Shown here one piece after another: positions 22,412 through 31,318 of a stretch of 64,000 nucleotides of DNA. The DNA comes from Lunularia cruciata. Lineage: Eukaryota; Streptophyta; Marchantiopsida; Lunulariales; Lunulariaceae. Within the stretch, counting starts at the first letter, position 1; each line of letters starts with the position of its first letter. The position numbers and the translations under genes are program-made. The DNA lies in NCBI GenBank assembly GCA_948567375.1, contig OX419757.1:16058001-16122000 (forward strand), given 5' to 3'. The notes under the pieces were generated by a model, which worked only from the letters and a program-made list of their open reading frames with translations, was not told the DNA's origin and searched no databases.

Positions 22412-23090
22412 TGTGAGCCGGCCTGTCTCTCACTCAGGATGAACCTCTGATGGCTATTATGGTAGCGCACCATGGACTAAGAAGGCAAGGAACCCCAACT
22501 CCATCATACTCCTCCAAGGCTAACACTCCAAGACTCAAGACATTGCTCACTAGAGAACTCAATGAGAGAGAGATAGTTGCAAATGAAAGGATGATGAGTA
22601 CCTCCTCACTCCTTGTTTATATACTTGTGAAATAGTTACGTACCAAAGTTACTAATTACCGTAGTAACTCAAGTTACTAGACTAAAAGTCAAGTAAAGTC
22701 AAAAAGTAGAAAGGAATATCCATTCACATGGGCATATTCCCCTTATCTTGACCCAACCACTAAAGCAAGGATTCCTTCACATGGGCTATCCTTGGACTAA
22801 AGAAGAATCCAAAACAAAAAGGCTTGCGGGCCCAAGAGTTCTCAACTCTTTCCCCAAAGCCAAACACCTAGGAATAATACCAAGTCAACACACTAAAATC
22901 CAAAATAGTGGTGCTCATCTTTTCTACTTCCTCTAAAGTAAGGTCCCATCTATCTTAGCTATGACTAACTTTAGCTAACCATGACTAATATAGAACCATC
23001 CTTTATCTCTATATAAATAATATCTCTTAAGTACTTGTAATACCAAGCTAAATATCACAATACCACACACATGCACAAATGGGTGTTACA
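22412..23090 (-). repeat. D1 5' LTR
   Basis: It has 679 bp, the same length as its partner at 15290. The three differences are at the CTATCTC/CTGTCTC, CACCCC/CACTCC and ACTTATA/ACTTGTA positions. Confidence 0.95.
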
Positions 23091-23979
23091 GTACAGAGGT
23101 ACTTGTATGTAGAGAGGGATGAGATTGCTAGGCAAGTCTCTCTACATCATGTGGCACACTTGGCCTATCGGTATCCGGAGTTATTACCAATGTCAGCAGT
23201 CAAAGGTTACCAGAAGGCCCTACCAGGAGACATTTCCTTACTAGGGGTGCATGACCTAGAGAGACATGGGCCTATTCACTTGGTGATTTTTGGATGGCCA
23301 TGTCAGGGACATACATGTGATGGTAGAGGATTGGGTCTTTAGGATCCTTGTTCTGGTGTGTTTTGGGAGATGTTACGAATACTACAATATCTCCAGGTTC
23401 ATCAGTCTGTTTCCCAGCTTACCTTTTGGAGAACATTCCTTTGATGGGTGATTCTTGCACCAGAGTGGTGGCGAGTACACATCAGGTCCATTCTTGGATG
23501 GGACCTGTTGTATTGTTAGATGCAGCCAGAGTGGGATCACGGGCTCATCGTCTTTGTCTTTGGTGGACAAACCTCTTACCTAGAGAGGTTCTACAGCGTG
23601 CTTATGATGGGATTCAGCGACTGGACCACATTCTTGTTGATGATATCTTGGATGTTGGGCGTCAGTCTCAGAAAGTGGTAGTGGCTGATAGGTCACCTAT
23701 GGTAGTGGTGAACCTAGTTGGACAGCCTAGAGCCACATTTCCCACACTCATGAGTTTCCCAGGCTCTCATGCTTTTTGAGAGGGAGGACTTGGACTTGTT
23801 TGGGACTCACAGTTACAGTAGTTGGTGGAGCCCAACGCTGATGAGAGAGAGCGGGTGATGGGTTTTTGCACCAATATTACCGCTATTCCAGCAGCATCCA
23901 GGCATCAGGTGTTAGGTCAAGCTATGGACCTGAACTGTTTGACCTGGATTGTGAGCCTTGGCTTGGCAGAGCAGCGTAA
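23091..23979 (+). pseudogene. A1 C5 cytosine DNA methyltransferase domain, decayed
   Basis: The motif order of cytosine-5 methyltransferases is readable. Motif II is YLYVERDEIARQV. Motif IV is FGWPCQGHT with the catalytic Cys at 23301-23303. Motif VI is LLENIP. The segment DAARVGSRAHR..LWWTN resembles the motif VIII region of DNMT3-like enzymes. Motifs IX/X are ERERVMGF and LGQAMDLN. Motif I (SAM binding) would lie left of 23091 and is lost. Lesions are TAG at 23340, a one-base shift near 23405, TGA at 23777 and TAG at 23819. After the shift the frame matches that of RT downstream, so the domain was part of one polyprotein. The family methylates cytosine C5. This copy is inactive. Confidence 0.85.
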
Positions 23980-24403
23980 GATGCGCTTGATAGGCATCAC
24001 CACTCGGACACTTGTGAGCCCTGTGCCTATCAAGACAATTCAGGCACATGCTGGGAGCGATGGACCGAGTGGACATGGTATTCTTGGTACACATCCAGTA
24101 GCCACTAGGGAGAGTGGTCTACTTGGAGTCCATCTACGTGAGCATGGGCTACTTGGATTACACCCTTGGTCCACATGGGATGCAGCCAGAGGACATGTGG
24201 AGCTTGCAGCCAGAGTGGAGGGAGTTTTTCGCACAGAGGTTGGGACCTCTAGTGGTCAGAAGCATGACACTATTGCTCCCAAGGGCCTAGTGTAGCAGCC
24301 AGTCAGTACGTCTTCCACTCCTATTACAGTTACAGAGGATACTTAGGAGCCAGATCTTGGACCCAAGCTTACTGGAGAGGAAAGACGGAGGGTTTGGAGG
24401 TTC

Positions 24404-25801
24404 TTGAGGAGTCACACGAGTTGTTTTGCTTTCAGTATGAAGAATTTGGGTGCTCTGAAGGGACCTGGTATACGGATTGAGCTGACTAGCGACACACCAA
24501 TTTTCCGACGTCCTTATCGATATAGTGATATGGAGAGGATATTGATTCAGAGCCGGAGTAGTGACCTTTTTGAGGCTGGTTTGGTGGAGATTTCACATGG
24601 AGAGTATGCATCAGCGACAGTGATGCCAGCCAAGAAGGATATGCATGGCAACTATACAGATAGGCGGATGTGTGGAGATTACCGTCCTATCAACCAACAA
24701 ACCAGGGCTGATCGGTATGCCATGCCTACACCAGAGGAGATTTTTGGTGCGATTGGGCATGCAAAGGTCTTCAGTACTTTGGATCTTCGAGCGGGATATC
24801 AACAGTTGCCGATCAGGGAGGAGGATAAGTCCAAGATAACATTTTGGGCTATTGATCCTCATGGCAAGGATGTGTTATATCAGTGGAGGTTCTTACTATT
24901 TGGGTTAAAGAACGCTCCTGCTGAGTTCCAGAGGGTCATGGATAGGATCCTAGCTGGATTGGATTTTGCTCGGTGCTATATTGATGACATTTTGGTTTAT
25001 AGCACTACTATGGAGGAGCATGAGAGACAGTTGTTGGAGGTGTTTGAGAGGTTGAGATCTCATGTACTCAAACTACATCTTGGGAAGTGTAGGTTCTTCC
25101 ACGAGCAGGTTGAGTATTTGGGTCACACTATCTACCCCAGAGGACTTGGTGTTCAGCAGACCAAGGTAGAGGCTATTGCACATATTCCTTGGCCTACGGA
25201 TGTGAGCAAAGTGCGAGCATTCCTTGGGTTGGCAAACTTCTATCGCCGCTATGTTAGAGGATTTAGTACCATTGCCAAGGCCTTGACAAAGCTGACCAAG
25301 CTTACACAAGAGTGGTGTTGGGGAGATGAGCAGGAGAGAGCTTTTGTAGAGCTCAAAGAGAGGTTGACATCTACTCCTATTTTGAGGAGACCGATCAAGG
25401 GACGACCATTTCAGGTTCATACTGATTGGAGTATGTTGGGGCTTGGAGCACTGCTCACCCAGCATGATGATGAGGAGAAGGAGTTTGTGGTGGCCTATGC
25501 TAATCGCTCCAACAATTCAGCGGAGGCGAAGTATAGTTCATATGAGGGAGAGTGCTTGGCAGCAGTTTGGGCAGTAGCACATTTCCGATGTTACCTATTT
25601 GGTAACCCCTTCACTCTCATCACTGATCATCAGCCACTGAAGTGGTTGATGGAGTCTGACAAGCTTTCAGGGAAGCTTTCACAATGGGCTCTGATTTTAT
25701 AGGAGTATGATTTCATGGTTGTTCACAGACCTGGAGTGGTGAACCGTGATGCAGATGGATTGAGTAGAAACCCATGTCCCAGCCAGCAGGATCAGACCGG
25801 A
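24404..25801 (+). pseudogene. A1 reverse transcriptase and RNase H
   Basis: It is open for 432 codons (24404-25702) and then runs in the same frame after a TAG at 25700-25702. RT motifs are VMPAKKDMHGNY, FSTLDLRAGYQQL, FGLKNAPAEFQRVMD and the intact CYIDDILVYS loop (about 24972-25001). RNase H follows with FQVHTDWSMLGLGALL and the ITDHQPLKWL segment. It copies element RNA into cDNA and degrades the RNA strand. RT itself looks intact, while the surrounding polyprotein is not. I see no aspartic protease between the methyltransferase and RT. The lineage is Ty3/gypsy but not obviously one of the common angiosperm clades. Confidence 0.9.
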
Positions 25802-26675
25802 GCATGTTGGCATGGTGAGACAGATGAGGAGATGGTGCCAAGTTGGCATGCATCGGCCTTTCTATGTATATTTGCAGAGGCTTTGGTAGTATCTCTCTCA
25901 GCGCATATAGGAGGAGTTATTGAGGTCACAGATCCAGAGAGTGAAGATATTGGTACAGTTCAGCGAGACATTCATGATGATGTCTTAGTGATGGACTATC
26001 TTTGCACTGGTGTTCTGGGTGGCATAGTTGGGGCCAAGGAGAGAGACCGTGTTCTTCAGCAAGCCAGACAGTTCAGATTGGAGGGTAGACACCTTTTGCG
26101 TGTATGGGAGGATTGTAGAGTGCGAGTAGTACCACTTCCAGCACAAAGACCATAGTTGGTCCGTCATGCTCATGAGGAGTTAGGACATTTTGGAGTAAAG
26201 CGTACATATAGCTTACTCTAGAGTCATTATTGGTGGCGCGGTATGCAGACCAAGGTACAGTAGTTTGTTGCCAGATGTGTGGTTTGTGACGGAGTTAGAG
26301 CATCATTCAATGCTCCTATGCCACAATTACACCCATTACCTATCATGGGATTGGGTTACCGTTGGAGTTTGGACTTTGCCGGACCTTTACCGCTGACTGT
26401 GAGACATCATCGGTATGTTTTGGTGATGGTGGAGCACTTCTCCAAGTGGATTGAGTTGGTGGCACTTCCTGGCAAGTCTAGTGAAGGGACAGCTTACTCG
26501 TTCCTGGATCGAGTTCTTAGTCATTTTGGTGCACCAGCTGAGGTTTTGACTGATCAGGGTACAAAGTTCTTGGGGGAGTTTCAGGTCTTGTGTGACAAGG
26601 CTTTGATTGATCATCGTACTACATCCCAAGATCACCCTGAGGCAGATGGCTCAGTAGAGAGAGTGGTTCAGACGG
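25802..26675 (+). pseudogene. A1 integrase, N-terminal part and core
   Basis: After a linker, the zinc domain is read at about 26156-26290 (HAHEELGHFGVKRTYSLL, then CVVC) with TAG stops at 26153, 26219 and 26261. The core has WSLDFAGPL, VLTDQGTKFLGEF and SVERVVQTV, giving the DD-E residues. It is cut at 26675 by insertion E and continues at 29759 with KRGLRKYGLQ. Integrase inserts the cDNA. The stops sit where glutamine is expected, which suggests CAG-to-TAG changes. Confidence 0.85.
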
Positions 26676-28234
26676 TGTCGCGGGGATCGTATGGTCTCGA
26701 GATTGCGTTGGGCACCTGGCTGCCTGCGCTTAGGCTTTTGGATTGTTTTTTCCTTCTTGTACCGTCTATTATTAGTCCTGGCTCATTATTCTCCACCTCT
26801 TATTTGGTCTATTATCCTCGGCTTTGGTATGTTTTAGGTTTAGTAGGTTTTGCAGTTCTGGTCCAGACTGATATTCCAGAGAGAATGATCTGGTGGGGTT
26901 TTGTGGAGTTATCCACAAGTCATGCGACTGGACTCAATCCCGGGCAGTTAGTTAAATGTGCTGACCCATCTACATAAGCTGGACTGAGTGTAAAAAAAAG
27001 TAAAATGAAAAAAAAAAAATTATTATTTTTCTCTACCGCTGTTTGCACATCAAGTACATGCTCTCAATCACTAAAATCTCATTTCCATTTCAATTCCAAG
27101 TTTCGCAGTTTATAATCCTTTGAGCCATGACACACAGCTCCTAACCAAACAGTGACCAAACCAAAGCACATTGACCAGCCAAGCACATGAAGAAAGAAAA
27201 CAAATTGAGCATGTCCTATTTCCTATTCCTTACAACTCGTCATCTCCTTGTTCTGCAGCATCTCCAATTTGTTGTTCTTTCCAAGTCTCCACTGTCCAGT
27301 AGGTCCTTCCTCGGGATTCTCCTTTCTCTTTGATATTCCGGTATGGTAGATCTTCCCAAACGCTCTGCACTGCTCTTGCCATAGGATTTTACGCCTGGTA
27401 GAAGCTCTTGACAAATCCCGTATCGAGTTTCTATATCCAGTCCTCGTATTATCCTGAGCTGAACATGACTTCTCTCTTCTTTTGTTCCTGTCCACCTTTC
27501 CTTTGTAAGCTAGTTTGGCCTTTCCTCTCTGCTCTTTGAGTAAGTTTCGGATGAACCTTCAACTAGTAACAAATTCTCTGTCCAACCGACCTTTTGAGAT
27601 TTTCTCTCCTCCAAAACCCTTCGAGATTTTTCTATTCCTGCCAAGCCCTTAGGGACACCTTTGTCCTGCTAACCTTTTTACTGATTTTTGTTCTTCCGAA
27701 TACCTTCCCTGTTTTTCCCCTACGATTTCTTCTCTTCTTCTCCTTTTGAGACTAATTGTCCTCTTAGAAGATCCTTCTCTTGGTTTCTGTTTTTGATCCT
27801 GGCTAAACCCTCTCCATGCTTCACAGTCCTTTGTCTTGCCAATAGGAAGTTCTTCTCTTGAGCTTCTCACTAAACGCTGCTCTGTCAGTTTGTCAGCCAG
27901 ATTCCCTTCCCCTTCCCCTGATCCTTCCTTTGTCATTGACCCTTACTGCCTTTTGCCAAATTCAAACCATTCTGCGTTCTTGTTTATATGAGGAAAATCA
28001 ATACCGTTCTCTAAAATCCCACACTGTTTTATCAATCTTCAGCCAACTTATCTTCACGTGAATCCTACTTCTCCCTTCTAAATTCAAACTTCCTGCTTCT
28101 TTGAGAACTCAAAATCTATTCTCTTCTCATTCTTCCTTCACTGTCCCTAAAGAGCCCTCCTAACTACTCCTTCACAACCATTCCAAGTCCTTTCGATTCA
28201 CTTCCTTCCTGCCCACCTTCTGTCCTTTGCCAAA

Positions 28235-29010
28235 ACTCGAAACCCTCTGTCTCCTTTTCTCAAAATTTCTGCAACTTCTTCATGTAATTTTCTCTCTTGA
28301 AACTCCTCTCTTGATTTCCCGAAAACTGGCAGCTCTTCTCACTTTTGATAATTCTCCATCACTTCCCTACTATCTTCTCTCGAAATCCTTTGCACTTTCT
28401 CAAAAACCCTACTGTCCTTTCTCGAAATCTTCTGCAACTTTCTCTTTTGAAACTCCTCTCTTGATTTCTTGAAAACTGGCAGCACTTCTCACCTTTCAAT
28501 AATTCTCCATCACTTCCCTATTGTCTTCTCTCAAAATCCTCTGCACTTTCCCAAAAACCCTACTGTCCTTGCTCGAAATCTTTTGCAACTTTCTCTTTTG
28601 AAACTCCTCTCTTGATTTCCCAAAAACTGGCAGCTCTTCTCACTTTTGATAATTCTCCATCACTTCCCTACTGTCTTCTTTCAAAATCCTCTACACTTTC
28701 CCGAAAACCCTATTGTCCTTTCTCAAAATCTTCTGCAACTTTCTCTTTTGAAACTCCTCTCTTGATTTCTCGAAAACTGGCAGCGCTTCTCACCTTTCAA
28801 TAATTCTCCATCACTTCCCTATTGTCTTCTCTCAAAATCCTCTGCACTTTCCCGAAAACCCTACTGTCCTTTCTCGAAATCTTCTGCAACTTTCTCTTTT
28901 GGAACTCCTCTCTTGATTTCCCAAAACTGGCAGTGCTTCTCACCTTTTGATAATTCTCCATCACTTCCCTACTGTCTTCTCTCGAAATCCTCTGCACTTT
29001 CCCGAAAACC
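28235..29010. repeat. Tandem array, 150-bp unit, about 5 copies
   Basis: The anchor AAAACTGGCAG recurs at about 28322, 28472, 28622, 28773 and 28923, a spacing of 150 bp. Units differ by a few substitutions and 1-bp indels. The period is a multiple of three, which produces short spurious frames on both strands. Confidence 0.9.
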
Positions 29011-29035
29011 CTTTTTGATCCGCTGTCCTTCCAAA

Positions 29036-29260
29036 ACCCTTTGACCTTTTTCTGTCACTTCAAACCCTTCAACCTGTTCCTGTCACTTCCAAAAACCCCT
29101 TTCTTGTTCCTGTTCTTCGCAAAAAACCTTTTCCTGTTCCTGTCCTTCGCAAAACCTTTTCCTATTCTTGTCCTTTGCAAAACCTTCTTCTTGTTCCTGT
29201 CCTTCCCAAAAACCCCTTTCTTGTTCCTATCCTTTGCAAAAACCCCTTTCCACCTCCTTG
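29036..29260. repeat. Degenerate short tandem array
   Basis: About seven variants of TTCCTGTCCTTCGCAAAACC, spaced roughly 28-35 bp, follow the 150-bp array. Confidence 0.75.
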
Positions 29261-29758
29261 TCTCCTTGATTATCTTTTGTTGCTGCTACCCAACTCTGCC
29301 TTCCATTCTTTCCCCGTTCCCCTTTCTCTGCCCACGATCTTCCTATTTTCCTTCCGTTTCTATCCCTCTTCCCTTTTGTCTTTTCCTTTCTTGATTCCTC
29401 AAACCCCTTTACGTTTAGGAGTCCCCTCTTCTTGCTGCTCTGTTCTTTGATTCCTTTCCCCTTGCAGAAGTGCTCGATACCTCTCTATCATTCAACAAAG
29501 CCCTTCCAGATTTATCTATCTTCTCCTTTCCTTCCCTTCTCAAAAATTCCAGCTAGCACTCCTTACCAAGCTCATCTGACATTTTTCCAAAAGCTCTCTG
29601 CTGTCCAGTCCTCATCTGTCCCAAATTTTCATACCCTGTCAGCATGTGCCCTCCCGCAAGACTTTCACTGAAAAAAAACCCTCTATTGTCCAGCCCTCCT
29701 CTTCTCAAAATCTTGCAACCACTCCTTACCACTCTCATCTAGCTTTTTCTTGACAACA

Positions 29759-30190
29759 ACGGTGAAGAGAGGATTGCGAAAGTATGGTTTGCAGAGAGGC
29801 CACTTGGGAGATTGGGATCTCCAATTACCTTGGTTGGCCATGGGCTATCGGTTCAGCCGGCAAGCCTCCTTAGCATCCTTCTCTCCATACTTTCTACTCT
29901 ATGGACGAGATCCAGATTTACCTACAGCCATTCGTTGAGATGCTACTGTAGTTTTGGACTTGGATGACCCCGATGTATGGATGAGCGCATGTTCTCAGCG
30001 GGCAGAGATCTTTCAGAGAGTGATGCCGATGGCCTTTGAGAACTTGGCAATTGCTTAGCATAGAGATACTTTATGCTATGCTACCATTCGAGGAGGAGGT
30101 TATAGACCCTCGATCCATCGATTTCATCCATGTGACTATGTATATCTACAGCAAACAACACCGACGACACTTGATGTTTCTACATGCCGC
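29759..30190 (+). pseudogene. A1 integrase, C-terminal part
   Basis: It continues the core after E (RKYGLQRGHLGDWDLQLPWL, then SPYFLLYGRDPDLP), ending open sequence at 29938. Downstream, DLDDPDVWMSACSQRAEI and GGGYRPSIHRFHPCDYVYL resemble the DNA-binding tail of Ty3/gypsy integrases. Stops are at 29936 and 30056. The same stretch is present, more decayed, in A0 at 58400-58830. Confidence 0.8.
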
Positions 30191-30206
30191 ACTATCTTGA
30201 GAGGTT

Positions 30207-30488
30207 TTGCCATCTGGAGTCCTTGTGTTAGAAGGACGTGATGGTGTTGTTTGGAAGGATCATGTACGCAATTGTGCGCCATGCCACCTTCCAAACATTG
30301 ATGGTACTATGGACCCAAGCTTGGCACTTGTACGTGCAGGCTTGAGGTGTATGTTATATGGCTCTTCTGGTGGAGCTGTTACTATGTTAGTGTGTGATAG
30401 CTATTCAAGAGGATGACATATGGCATGTATGACTCCTCCCCTCACGGTGGTTCCTTAGGGACAGTGGTTATGTCCTAGATGTACTTGA
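30207..30488 (+). pseudogene. A1 PHD finger at the polyprotein C-terminus
   Basis: Downstream of integrase a segment reads GLRCMLYGSSGG, LVCDSYSRG, stop, HMACMTPPLTVVP, stop, GQWLCPRCT. The spacing fits a PHD finger (CX2C, then CDXC, W-H-X2-C, PPL, W.CPXC). In A1 two Cys positions are Tyr (TGT to TAT at 30357 and 30402) and the Trp before His is TGA (30414-30416). A0 keeps the second of these Cys (VCDGCSRG). PHD fingers read histone H3 tails, so a role in targeting insertion is plausible, like the chromodomain of chromoviruses. This copy is inactive. An upstream CAPCHLPNIDG segment could be a further zinc ligand pair. Confidence 0.75.
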
Positions 30489-30656
30489 CCTATAGCTAGT
30501 TCATTCTTTATATGGTATAGATTGTAGATAGGCAACTAATGATGGGGCTCCATAGCACCCGGCCTCCTGATCTTTGCCCATTAGAGGGTATACCATATAC
30601 TTAGAGTAGATGGCTATCTGGAGTTAGAGGGACCTAACCGCCAGCTAGGGGGGCGA

Positions 30657-31318
30657 TTGTGGCACTTTAGAGTCTATGTATGACTTATGTGTGAGTTGTG
30701 CTTCTATAGTGTATGATATTGACAGCGATGTATGTTGTGTAGCGATGTATATACGCATGACAACTGTCACGCCATTTGTAGTGCAGTGTTTAGATGCTTG
30801 GACACTGGAGTTCTAGTGATAGTAGTTAGAGTTATTTCAGCAGTATCTCAGAGACTACTTTCCGATGGTCAGATATGGTGTTCGGGGTACTGACTTCACT
30901 GTGGAGCCCACCGTCACTTTGCACCGTTCACACCGTCGAGTGTGCCATCAGCGGGACCGTTAGAGTTTCAGTGCTAGCTCAAGTCTAGGGGGTATAGTTT
31001 TGAAGTGAGCTCCAGAGAGCTCACTTCTTTGATGTTGAGCCTTCAAGTTCCTGGCTATGGTGGACAGAGGCCGGCGAGTGTCACCTAGATTCTCTATGCT
31101 TGAGTGGGTGTGGCTTGACTGTAATCAGTGCCTAGTTGTTGGCAGTTTATAGAGTGACAGATCAAGTTCTGATCTGAGTTGAGTTGAGTTGAGAGTGGTA
31201 AGCAATCTGATTATTGTGGCACTTTAGAGTCTATGTATGACTTATGTGTGAGTTGTGCTTCTATAGTGTATGATGTTGACAGCAATGTATGTTGTGTAGC
31301 GATGTATATACGCACGAC
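30657..31318 (+). repeat. A1 3' LTR-like end with internal terminal duplication
   Basis: A polypurine tract (AGGGGGGCGAT) precedes TGTGGCACTTTAGAG at about 30657. The same 100-bp block (TGTGGCAC...GCACGACA) recurs at about 31217-31318 and ends the element. A0 shows the same layout (about 59333 and 59863). Either the LTR is 662 bp with similar ends, or the true LTR is about 100 bp. The 5' LTR needed to decide is absent. Confidence 0.55.

Larger units (their letters stand above)
15290..23090 (-). mobile_element. D1: young Ty3/gypsy element, near-intact but disabled
   Basis: Two 679-bp LTRs (15290-15968 and 22412-23090) differ at only three positions by eye, so insertion was recent. The internal order on the minus strand is tRNA-Glu primer site, leader, small zinc-knuckle ORF, gag, pol and polypurine tract. 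Both LTRs lack the 13-bp segment that both D2 LTRs have, so they form one pair. The flanks are GTGC (15286-15289) and GTAC (23091-23094), at best a 4-bp duplication with one mismatch. The flanking DNA belongs to two different elements (B3 and A1). Confidence 0.9.
26676..29758 (+). mobile_element. E: 3.08-kb insertion in A1 integrase, probably a solo LTR
   Basis: It begins TGTCGCGGGG and ends TTGACAACA (TG...CA ends). It is flanked by ACGG on both sides (26672-26675 and 29759-29762), and the A1 integrase frame is continuous across it. I found no primer site, gag or pol. The content is strongly pyrimidine-rich on the plus strand and includes an A-rich stretch near 26990-27020, a 150-bp tandem array and a short degenerate array. 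The open frames in it follow from the base bias and repeat period. A solo LTR or a non-coding LTR derivative fits. The strand is uncertain. Confidence 0.55.
23091..31318 (+). mobile_element. A1: Ty3/gypsy element with DNA methyltransferase and PHD finger, 5' truncated
   Basis: The order is C5 methyltransferase domain (from motif II on), linker, RT, RNase H, integrase (split by insertion E at 26676-29758), PHD finger, polypurine tract and an LTR-like 3' end. The 5' LTR, gag and methyltransferase motif I are missing, because the element begins abruptly at the D1 border. On the right it ends ACGACA at 31318, against B1 RNase H/integrase sequence. Most of the coding region from about 23405 to 26675 lies in a single frame interrupted by stops. 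A0 is an older copy of the same family. Confidence 0.8.

Noticed and set aside
15290-23090. D1 as a simple insertion into the B3 LTR
   Set aside because: The sequence right of D1 is family A, not the missing end of the B LTR, and the flanking bases do not form a good duplication.
28227-28997. Open frames on both strands in the 150-bp tandem array, as a repeat protein
   Set aside because: The period is divisible by three and the region lacks many stops because of pyrimidine bias. Frames are short, occur on both strands and lack a conserved start.
30657-31318. A TRIM (miniature LTR element) formed by the two 100-bp blocks
   Set aside because: The same arrangement is present in A0 at the same place, with a polypurine tract before it and no primer site after the first block. 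It therefore belongs to family A and is not a separate insertion.
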